Below, one piece after another: positions 6,969-12,820 of a stretch of 13,761 nt of DNA. Position 1 is the stretch's first letter; every line of letters starts with the position of its first letter. The notes beneath the pieces are model-generated. The model did no database searches and had not been told where the DNA came from. It saw nothing but the letters and a program-made list of their open reading frames with translations. The position numbers and the translations under genes were made by a program. This DNA comes from Chloroflexota bacterium. Its GTDB lineage: Bacteria; Chloroflexota; Chloroflexia; Thermomicrobiales; UBA6265. Location: positions 1 to 13,761 of the forward strand of contig JAEZJB010000051.1 of the NCBI GenBank assembly GCA_023415845.1. The letters are read 5' to 3'.

Positions 6969-7841
6969 GTGCCAAGTCCACGCGAGATTCGCCGTCGCAT
7001 TCGCAGCGTCAAAAACATGTCACAGATTACGCGGGCCATGGAGATGGTGGCCGCGTCGAAGATGCGACGTGCCCAGGACCGTGTGACGAGCGGACGACCA
7101 TACAGCGAGCGATTGCGCGAAGTGCTCGGGGACCTGGCTTCGCTGCAGCTCGATGGTGACGATCTGAAGAAATTCCCGCTGCTCGAACAGCGGGAGGTCA
7201 AGCGCACGATGGTGATCCTGATCACCCCGGATCGTGGATTGGCTGGTTCGTTGACCACCAACATCCTTCGGCGCGCGACCCAGTACATTCGCAATGAGGC
7301 TCCCGGTGGGAACCCGATGGTGCTGGCGGTGGGCAAGAAGGGACGTGACTTCGCGGCCCGGACCGGGCAGGATCTGATCGCTGAATTCATCCAGATCGGT
7401 GACCGGCCGACGCTGGACGATGTTCGCCCGATCGCCCAGGTTGCGATTCACGAATTCCTTGAAGGCCGAGTGGATGCGGTGCACATCCTCTATCCGCAGT
7501 TCATCAACACGCTCACGCAGCGGCCTGAGGTTCTGCAGTTGCTGCCGATCACCCAGCCGGAAGGCTCTTCCGAGCGGGCCGCAGATTACATCTTCGAGCC
7601 GTCTTCGGACGACGTGCTGAACCAATTGCTGCCGCGTTACGTGGAGGTCAACCTCTACCAGGCGGTGCTGGAAAACGTGGCGTCGTTCTACTCGGCCCAG
7701 ATGGTGGCCATGCGGAACGCCACGGACAACGCCAAGGAACTTTCGGACGACCTGTCGCTTGCCTATAACAAGGCCCGACAGGCGCAGATCACCAATGAGG
7801 TGGCTGAAATCGCGGCAGGTGCAAACGCCTTCCGCAAATAG
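6969..7841 (+). CDS. atpG: F1Fo ATP synthase subunit gamma
   Basis: 290 residues, normal length. Gamma is the rotor shaft: its two long terminal helices turn inside the alpha3-beta3 ring. The N-terminal helix PSPREIRRRIRSVKNMSQIT and the following AMEMVAASKMRRAQ (about 2-36) are the family signature, and the C-terminal helix at about 248-290 (MRNATDNAKELSDDL onward) is equally typical. GTG 6969 is chosen because GAGAGGA at 6954-6960 gives 8-base spacing and the protein then begins exactly at the conserved N-terminus. The middle Rossmann-like domain is intact. The stop codon's last G is the first base of the folded element in the gap to atpD. Confidence 0.96.
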   Translation: MPSPREIRRRIRSVKNMSQITRAMEMVAASKMRRAQDRVTSGRPYSERLREVLGDLASLQLDGDDLKKFPLLEQREVKRTMVILITPDRGLAGSLTTNILRRATQYIRNEAPGGNPMVLAVGKKGRDFAARTGQDLIAEFIQIGDRPTLDDVRPIAQVAIHEFLEGRVDAVHILYPQFINTLTQRPEVLQLLPITQPEGSSERAADYIFEPSSDDVLNQLLPRYVEVNLYQAVLENVASFYSAQMVAMRNATDNAKELSDDLSLAYNKARQAQITNEVAEIAAGANAFRK

Positions 7842-7927
7842 GTTGAACTCCGGCCGGACCCAGTCTGGCCGCTGGATGAATCAGGGAGAGCTTCTCCCGA
7901 GGCCACGTCGAGTGATTCATTTCAACC
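7841..7927 (+). promoter_or_regulatory. Multi-helix structured element in the atpG-atpD gap
   Basis: Pairings read by eye: P1 GGTTGAA 7841-7847 with TTCAACC 7921-7927; P2 CGGCCGGAC 7851-7859 with GTCTGGCCG 7863-7871 (one G-U, loop CCA); P3 ATGAATCA 7876-7883 with TGATTCAT 7913-7920; P4 GGGAGA 7884-7889 with TCTCCC 7893-7898 (loop GCT). The 3' strands of P3 and P1 are contiguous, so they can stack; P4 stacks directly on P3; 7899-7912 stays single-stranded. Everything nests without conflict. It looks like a compact junction RNA rather than a plain terminator. Confidence 0.6.
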
Positions 7928-7929
7928 AC

Positions 7930-8004
7930 TACCCGGGGAAGACTGGCCTTCTCCGATCGGCCCGGGGTACTGGAGTCCGATACGCGTCACCAACCGGCGT
8001 GACG
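7930..8004 (+). other. Two further hairpins upstream of atpD
   Basis: TACCCGGG (7930-7937) pairs with CCCGGGGTA (7961-7969) leaving one bulged G; an alternative inner stem GGGGAAG 7935-7941 with CTTCTCC 7948-7954 competes with it. CGTCAC (7985-7990) pairs perfectly with GTGACG (7999-8004), loop of 8. The atpD ribosome site GAGGA (8023-8027) is left free downstream. Confidence 0.5.
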
Positions 8005-8035
8005 AAACATCAGGTATGTAGCGAGGAACGACACG

Positions 8036-9475
8036 ATGGCTGCACCCGCATCCACCCTTGAAGCCAAGGCCACGGGCGCGACCGGCAAGATCGTACAGAT
8101 CACCGGCGTGGTCGTGGACATCGAATTCCCGGCGGAGCACCTGCCGGAGATTTACAACGCCCTGGAAACCACGCTGCCCAATGGCCAGCGACTGGTGCTC
8201 GAGGTGCAGCAGCACCTTGGCAACGATCGCGTGCGCGCCGTTGCCATGAGCACCACGGATGGTCTCCGACGTGGCCAGGCCGTGACTGACACGGGGACCG
8301 CGATTGCGGTGCCGGTGGGACCGGGCACGCTCGGCCGCATCTTCAACGTGACCGGTGACCCGATCGACGAGCAGGGACCGGTGCAGGCGACCGAGTTCCG
8401 GCCGATTCACGCGCCGGCCCCGACCTTCGAAGAGCAGTCGACCGAAGTCGAGATTCTCGAGACCGGCTCCAAGGTCATCGACCTGATCGCGCCGTTCACC
8501 AAGGGCGGCAAGATCGGCGTCTTCGGTGGCGCCGGCGTTGGCAAGACGGTCATCATCACCGAGCTCATCCGCAACATCGCGGCCGAGTTCGGTGGTTACT
8601 CCGTTTTCTGCGGCGTGGGTGAGCGCACCCGTGAGGGAACCGCACTCTGGGGCGAACTTCACGAATCGGGCGTGCGCGACCAGACCGCGCTGATCTTCGG
8701 CCAGATGAACGAGCCGCCGGGAGCCCGCCTTCGGGTGTCGCTTACCGGCCTGACGATGGCCGAGTACTTCCGCGACGAAGGTCGCGACGTGCTCGTATTC
8801 ATCGACAACATCTTCCGGTTCGTCCAGGCCGGTTCCGAGGTGTCCGCGCTCCTCGGCCGCATGCCGAGCGCCGTGGGTTACCAGCCGACACTGGCCAGCG
8901 AGATGGGGCAGCTTCAGGAGCGCATCACCTCGACCAAGACCGGCTCGATCACCTCGGTGCAGGCCGTGTACGTGCCGGCCGACGATTACACCGACCCGGC
9001 ACCGTCGTCGGTGTTCGCTCACCTCGACGCGACGCTGTCGCTCGAGCGGTCGATCGCGGAAAAGGGTATCTACCCGGCCGTCGATCCGCTGGCATCCACC
9101 TCGCGCATCCTCGATCCGCTGGTGGTTGGCCAGGAGCACTACGATGTGGCCCGTGAGGCACAGCGAGTGCTGCAGCGGTACCGCGACCTCCAGGACATCA
9201 TCGCCATCCTCGGTGTGGAAGAACTGTCCGACGAAGACCGCCAGATCGTGGGCCGTGCCCGCCGGATGGAACGGTTCATGTCGCAGCCGTACTTCACCGC
9301 CGAGCAGTTCACTGGCAACCCGGGCCGCTTCGTTTCTCGCGCCGACACCGTGCGGTCGTTCAAGGAGATCCTTGAGGGCAAGCACGACAGCCTGCCGGAA
9401 GCGGCCTTCATGTACAAGGGCTCGATCGACGAAGTGGTCGAGGCCGCCGAGAAGATGGCCGCTGCCAACCGCTAG
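8036..9475 (+). CDS. atpD: F1Fo ATP synthase subunit beta (catalytic)
   Basis: 479 residues, normal length. Beta makes or splits ATP at the catalytic sites of F1. P-loop GGAGVGKT at 164-171 (Lys170), catalytic Glu196 in GERTRE, Walker B LVFIDN at 253-258 (Asp257), and the DELSEED-type lever EELSDED at 395-401 are all present. The C-terminal domain ends in a typical helical stretch. One variation: after GERTREG come Thr201-Ala202, where most beta subunits I recall have Asn-Asp. An N-terminal extension of about 12 residues (APASTLEAKATGA) precedes the first beta strand. ATG 8036 follows GAGGA at 8023-8027. The 194-base gap upstream is the longest in the operon and is highly structured. Confidence 0.98.
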   Translation: MAAPASTLEAKATGATGKIVQITGVVVDIEFPAEHLPEIYNALETTLPNGQRLVLEVQQHLGNDRVRAVAMSTTDGLRRGQAVTDTGTAIAVPVGPGTLGRIFNVTGDPIDEQGPVQATEFRPIHAPAPTFEEQSTEVEILETGSKVIDLIAPFTKGGKIGVFGGAGVGKTVIITELIRNIAAEFGGYSVFCGVGERTREGTALWGELHESGVRDQTALIFGQMNEPPGARLRVSLTGLTMAEYFRDEGRDVLVFIDNIFRFVQAGSEVSALLGRMPSAVGYQPTLASEMGQLQERITSTKTGSITSVQAVYVPADDYTDPAPSSVFAHLDATLSLERSIAEKGIYPAVDPLASTSRILDPLVVGQEHYDVAREAQRVLQRYRDLQDIIAILGVEELSDEDRQIVGRARRMERFMSQPYFTAEQFTGNPGRFVSRADTVRSFKEILEGKHDSLPEAAFMYKGSIDEVVEAAEKMAAANR

Positions 9476-9486
9476 GCCAGTGCTTT

Positions 9487-9521
9487 CAGGGCGAGTTCGC
9501 GTTTCGACCGAACCTGCCCTG
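9487..9521 (+). other. Hairpin in the atpD-atpC gap
   Basis: CAGGGC (9487-9492) pairs with GCCCTG (9516-9521), followed inward by a G-U pair and one A-C mismatch, then GTTCG (9495-9499) with CGAAC (9509-9513), loop of 9. T9486-A9522 can extend it. It starts 11 bases after the atpD stop and ends before the very strong atpC ribosome site AGGAGGT at 9536-9542. Confidence 0.6.
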
Positions 9522-9546
9522 AGCCCGGCCACCTGAGGAGGTTGAA

Positions 9547-9978
9547 ATGGCCAAACTGACGGTCGAAATCATCACCGGTGAGCGGGTGGTCTACCAGGCG
9601 TCCGAAGTGGACATGGTTATCGCCCCGGGTGCCGACGGAACCCTGGGTATCCTGCCGGGTCACGCCAAGCTGGTTTCAACCCTGGCGTCGGGCGAGCTCA
9701 AGATTCGCCGGTCTGGATCCGAAGACTACTTCGTGATTTTCGGCGGATTCATCGAAATCACGGACGACAAGGTCATTGTGCTGGCTGATACGGCCGAGCG
9801 GGCCAGCGAGATCGACCTCTCGCGGGCTGCAACCGCGCGATCGCGGGCCGAGGAAGCGCTGCGCAACCGCGAAGAGGTCGAGGACATCGCGGACGTGGAA
9901 GCGGCACTCCGCCGCGCCGCGATTCGCGAACGGATCGGCCAGCGGCGGCAGGGACGCGGCTCCGGCCCGGTTACCTAG
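9547..9978 (+). CDS. atpC: F1Fo ATP synthase subunit epsilon
   Basis: 143 residues, normal length. Epsilon joins gamma to the c ring and can brake ATP hydrolysis. The N-terminal beta-sandwich domain (about 1-85) shows the family block APGADGTLGILPGHA at 26-40 and FGGFIEI at 65-71; the C-terminal two-helix domain (about 88-133) is rich in Arg, Glu and Ala and is the part that can insert into F1 in other species. The tail is basic and Gly-rich. ATG 9547 follows an almost ideal AGGAGGT at 9536-9542. It is the last structural gene of the operon; a stable hairpin follows before murA. Confidence 0.96.
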   Translation: MAKLTVEIITGERVVYQASEVDMVIAPGADGTLGILPGHAKLVSTLASGELKIRRSGSEDYFVIFGGFIEITDDKVIVLADTAERASEIDLSRAATARSRAEEALRNREEVEDIADVEAALRRAAIRERIGQRRQGRGSGPVT

Positions 9979-10010
9979 CCAGCATCACCACCAGATCGCG
10001 TTGTGCCGAA

Positions 10011-10039
10011 GCGGGTCTCGATCACACGATCGGACCCGC
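10011..10039 (+). terminator. Stable hairpin between atpC and murA (terminator-like, no T-tract)
   Basis: GCGGGTC (10011-10017) pairs with GACCCGC (10033-10039) and, after one bulged T, CGATC (10019-10023) pairs with GATCG (10028-10032), loop ACAC: 12 pairs. It marks the likely end of the atp message, but no T-run follows, so termination would need Rho or be incomplete; it may instead be a 3' stabiliser. Confidence 0.5.
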
Positions 10040-10069
10040 GTCGACCATGTACGAACACCCCACCGATGG

Positions 10070-10075
10070 TAGGCT
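10070..10075 (+). promoter_or_regulatory. -10 candidate (TAGGCT) for murA
   Basis: TAGGCT lies downstream of the atpC-murA hairpin, with no recognisable -35 at 16-18 bases. It ends 8 bases before an in-frame ATG at 10084, the geometry of a leaderless promoter, and would give a short leader to the preferred start at 10120. Confidence 0.35.
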
Positions 10076-10119
10076 GTACAGACATGCCCTCGCCTGCCAC
10101 CTCCTCCGGAGACTCCCGC

Positions 10120-11475
10120 ATGACAGAATCAATGATCCTTCCCTCCACCAGTGTTGCAACTGCACAGGACGAACGCGTCCTCAAAATCCGTGGAGGCCGA
10201 GTGCTGCGGGGGGCGGTGCGGATCAGCGGAGCGAAGAACGCCGCACTCAAGGCGCTGGCGGCTTCGTTGCTGACGAACGAAGAAGTGGTCCTGCGGAACG
10301 TCCCGATGATCGCCGATGTGGTTTCGATGGCTGATTTGCTGCGGGCATTCGGGGCAACGGTCGAGATCGACGCGGCGCGGGACACGGTCGTGATTCGGGC
10401 AGCGGAGATCGTCACCACCGAGGCTCCGCCGTCGCTGTTCAAGGCGACGCGGGCGTCGGTGGTAGTGACCGGGCCGATGCTGGCGCGGGCAGGGGCGATT
10501 TCCTTCGCCATGCCAGGCGGCGACCAGATCGGCAAGCGCCCGATCGACATGCACCTCCGCGGTTTTCAGCGAATGGGCACCGTCATCCAGTACACGGACA
10601 CCGGCATCGTAGCCCGGGCGGACGGCCTCAAAGGCGCCCGCATCTACATGGATTATCCGAGCCATACCGGCACCGAGGCGATCCTGATGGCCTCGACACT
10701 GGCGGTGGGAACGACAGTCATCGTCAATGCATCGATGGAGCCGGAAATTGTCTGGCTGGGGGCGATGCTCAACCGGATGGGTGCACGAATCTCCGGGCTT
10801 GGGACGCCGATCATCACCATCGATGGGGTCGAGCGACTGCACGGAGTATCGGAGTTCGTGATTCCGGACCGGCTCGAGGCGGCAACGTATGCGATTGCGG
10901 CGGTGATGACCGGCGGCGAGGTGGCGCTCGAAGGTGTGCATGAGCCACACATGATTCCGATCACGGAAAAGCTGCTGGAAGCGGGTGCCGACGTCTGGTG
11001 GCGCGACGATCGGATGCTGGTTCGATCCGGGCAGACGTTGCGCTCGGTAGACATCCAGACGCTGCCGTATCCCGGGTTTCCGACCGACTCGCAGTCCACG
11101 TTCGTGCCGCTGCTGACCCAGGCGCAGGGGATCGGCGTCGTGCAGGAGCGGGTGTATGAGGACCGGTTGCGGTACACGGATGAGTTGAACAAGATGGGTG
11201 CCGATATCCGGGTGCGCCGATTTGGGGACAATGGAGAATTTCTAGCGACGACGGCTGAAGTTCATGGTCCGACTCCGCTGCACGGCGCGCAGGTTGTTTC
11301 GCTGGATATCCGGTCGGCGGTGAGCCTGGTGCTGGCCGGACTCGTGGCCGAAGGAGAAACCGAACTCCTCGATGTCCACCATATTGATCGTGGGTACGCG
11401 CGGTTCGTGGACAAGTTGAGCGGGCTGGGAGCGGACCTCGTGGATACTGACCCCGAGGCCGGACGGATATCCTGA
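10120..11475 (+). CDS. murA: UDP-N-acetylglucosamine 1-carboxyvinyltransferase, Cys-to-Asp form
   Basis: 451 residues from this start. MurA transfers enolpyruvate from PEP to UDP-GlcNAc, the first committed step of peptidoglycan synthesis, in the cytoplasm. Visible are RISGAKNAALKAL at 34-46 (Lys39-Asn40, substrate-binding pair), Arg140 in IGKRPIDMH, GFPTDSQ at 319-325 with catalytic-type Asp323, and DIRSAVSLVLAGLVAEG with Arg398. The mobile-loop PGGDQIG at 132-138 has Asp135 where E. coli has Cys115; this form is known in mycobacteria and chlamydiae and is fosfomycin-insensitive. ATG 10120 is preferred because GGAG at 10108-10111 is 8 bases upstream; ATG 10084 (leaderless, 12 more residues) is the main alternative, while the frame opens as far as GTG 10003. 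It has its own promoter candidate and is separated from atpC by a hairpin. Confidence 0.95.
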   Translation: MTESMILPSTSVATAQDERVLKIRGGRVLRGAVRISGAKNAALKALAASLLTNEEVVLRNVPMIADVVSMADLLRAFGATVEIDAARDTVVIRAAEIVTTEAPPSLFKATRASVVVTGPMLARAGAISFAMPGGDQIGKRPIDMHLRGFQRMGTVIQYTDTGIVARADGLKGARIYMDYPSHTGTEAILMASTLAVGTTVIVNASMEPEIVWLGAMLNRMGARISGLGTPIITIDGVERLHGVSEFVIPDRLEAATYAIAAVMTGGEVALEGVHEPHMIPITEKLLEAGADVWWRDDRMLVRSGQTLRSVDIQTLPYPGFPTDSQSTFVPLLTQAQGIGVVQERVYEDRLRYTDELNKMGADIRVRRFGDNGEFLATTAEVHGPTPLHGAQVVSLDIRSAVSLVLAGLVAEGETELLDVHHIDRGYARFVDKLSGLGADLVDTDPEAGRIS

Positions 11476-11503
11476 TCCTGACCAGATTCTCAGTCGATAT
11501 CCG
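11464..11503 (+). other. Inverted repeat spanning the murA stop codon
   Basis: CGGATATC (11464-11471) is complementary to GATATCCG (11496-11503) with a 24-base loop that includes the murA TGA. It may act as a weak 3' hairpin; no T-run follows. Confidence 0.3.
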
Positions 11504-11534
11504 GCCACAGTGTTCGTACAATTGTCGCAAGCTG

Positions 11535-11543
11535 TGCTATAAG
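11535..11543 (+). promoter_or_regulatory. Extended -10 promoter for the response regulator operon
   Basis: TGCTATAAG is an extended -10 (TGn followed by a 5 of 6 match to TATAAT at 11538-11543). The -35 position (11515-11520, CGTACA) is weak. The RNA start would be near 11550. CAATTGTCGCAA at 11519-11530 overlaps the -35 region and is the exact reverse complement of a word upstream of the atp operon. Confidence 0.6.
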
Positions 11544-11563
11544 TGCAGCCAAATGGGGCTTGT

Positions 11564-11977
11564 ATGCTCTTTGCGATGAAGGATGTTCCACTGGTGAGTG
11601 CCCGAATTCTGGTGGTTGAGGATCAGCCCGATGTTGCCCAGCTGATCGAAGTGGTGCTGAAGGGCGAGGGTCACACTGTGGCCATCGCTCCCGACGGCGC
11701 GCAGGGACTGATGCTTTCCCGGGATTGGGAGCCTGACCTCATTCTGATGGACATCATGCTGCCGGGTGTGGACGGTGGCACGCTGATCGCGCGCCTGAGG
11801 CAGGAAGAAGAAACGGCAGACCTGCCGATTATCGCCATGTCTGCCAGCCGCACGTTGCGCGACCGGAGCGACGAGCTCAAGGCTGACGCGTTGCTCTCGA
11901 AGCCATTCGACGTGGATGCCCTGCTGGTGCAGGTGCAGTTCCTGCTCTCCCGCGGCCGAGGTGACGGCGAGACGTGA
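11564..11977 (+). CDS. Stand-alone response regulator receiver (REC) protein
   Basis: 137 residues from this start, only a receiver domain with no output domain. The acidic pair Glu19-Asp20, phospho-acceptor Asp63 in LILMDIMLPG, Ser93 in IIAMSA and Lys113 in LLSKPFD complete the phosphorylation site, so it should be phosphorylated by a histidine kinase not encoded here. Output must be through protein contacts or as a phosphate sink. The start is uncertain: ATG 11564 has GGGG at 11555-11558; GTG 11594 with AAGGA at 11579-11583 would give a protein beginning MSARILVVEDQ, typical of this family; ATG 11543 lies on the promoter's -10 and is excluded. The stop overlaps the next gene's start by 4 bases (GTGA), so the two are probably translationally coupled. 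Confidence 0.88.
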   Translation: MLFAMKDVPLVSARILVVEDQPDVAQLIEVVLKGEGHTVAIAPDGAQGLMLSRDWEPDLILMDIMLPGVDGGTLIARLRQEEETADLPIIAMSASRTLRDRSDELKADALLSKPFDVDALLVQVQFLLSRGRGDGET

Positions 11978-12729
11978 CCTATCCCAGCACCCCGGGGCCC
12001 GAGGCCACACGGCAGGTGGTGGTGGTCATACCCACATATAACGAACGAGAAAACATCGCCAGAGTGGTCCGGGAAGTGATCGCGCTTGGCGATCGTTACC
12101 GCGTGCTGGTGGTGGACGATTCTTCGCCGGACGGTACCGCCGACGTCGTGCGAGGGCTGATGTCGGAGTTTCCGGGGCGCGTCGACCTCCTGTTGCGGGC
12201 GAACAAGGAAGGGATCGGGCGAGCGTATATCGCCGGACTGGAGCGGGCGCTCGAAGCTGGTGATGTGCTGATCGCGCAGATGGATGCCGATCACTCGCAT
12301 CAGCCGGAAGACCTTGCTCGCCTGGTGGAAGCTGCCGATCAGTACGATCTGGTACTGGCCAGTCGCTACGTGGCCGGAGGGCAGACAGTTGGCTGGCCGT
12401 GGCACAGGAAGCTGATCAGCCGGTTCGGGGGAGTCTACGCCGGATTGATCCTCGGGGTGCCGATTCGGGACCTCACCGGCGGTTTCAAGGTCTGGCATGC
12501 CGACCTCCTGCGCCGGATCGAACTCCAGTCCATCCATTCCGACGGATACTGCTTCCAGATCGAAACGACCTACCGCGCTCTGCGGACGGGTGCGACCTAT
12601 ACACAGATCCCGATCACCTTCACTGACCGTGTGGCGGGCAAGAGCAAGTTGTCACGCCGAGTCGTGTTCGAGGCGATGGTGATTCCCTGGAACCTGCGGT
12701 TGCGCAAACTGCTGGGACGCCCCTGGTAG
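11974..12729 (+). CDS. Polyprenol-phosphate mannosyltransferase-like GT2 glycosyltransferase
   Basis: 251 residues, the size of a single-domain DPM1/Ppm1-type enzyme, which moves mannose (or another sugar) from a nucleotide donor to a polyprenyl phosphate at the inner face of the membrane, feeding lipid-linked sugar to membrane glycosyltransferases. Motifs in order: IPTYNE 19-24, VVDDSSPDGT 46-55, MDADHSHQPED 103-113 (metal-binding DAD), SRYVAGG 130-136, DLTGGFK 167-172 region, GYCFQIE 191-197 and GKSKLS 222-227. There is no C-terminal membrane domain, so it acts as a soluble or peripheral enzyme. GTG 11974 overlaps the receiver gene's TGA; GAGGTG at 11958-11963 is its ribosome site. The donor and acceptor are inferred from family only. 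Confidence 0.9.
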   Translation: MTYPSTPGPEATRQVVVVIPTYNERENIARVVREVIALGDRYRVLVVDDSSPDGTADVVRGLMSEFPGRVDLLLRANKEGIGRAYIAGLERALEAGDVLIAQMDADHSHQPEDLARLVEAADQYDLVLASRYVAGGQTVGWPWHRKLISRFGGVYAGLILGVPIRDLTGGFKVWHADLLRRIELQSIHSDGYCFQIETTYRALRTGATYTQIPITFTDRVAGKSKLSRRVVFEAMVIPWNLRLRKLLGRPW

Positions 12730-12767
12730 CCGAAACCCGGACAGCTCCTGCCCCACACCCCAGCGAT

Positions 12768-12814
12768 ACTCCCCGGTGACGTGATTTCCTGGCTGATCTG
12801 CCCCCCACCGGAGT
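12768..12814 (+). promoter_or_regulatory. Possible hairpin covering the ribosome site of the YcaQ-family gene
   Basis: ACTCC (12768-12772) pairs with GGAGT (12810-12814) and GGTG (12775-12778) with CACC (12806-12809), leaving CC bulged and a 27-base loop. The paired GGAG is the ribosome site for ATG 12821, so the fold would hide it. Confidence 0.35.
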
Positions 12815-12820
12815 ATGTCC

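Noticed and set aside
7922..9532. 536-codon open frame on the minus strand opposite atpD
   Set aside because: It is antisense to the clearly real beta subunit gene; long antisense frames are expected in GC-rich coding DNA, and its translation is Arg/His-rich with no family resemblance.
10003..10119. GTG 10003 as the start of murA, adding 39 residues
   Set aside because: The added part crosses the 10011-10039 hairpin and the promoter candidate, contains no conserved MurA sequence, and a good ribosome site exists for ATG 10120.
11543..11563. ATG 11543 as the start of the response regulator
   Set aside because: It lies at the end of the extended -10 element, before the predicted transcript start.
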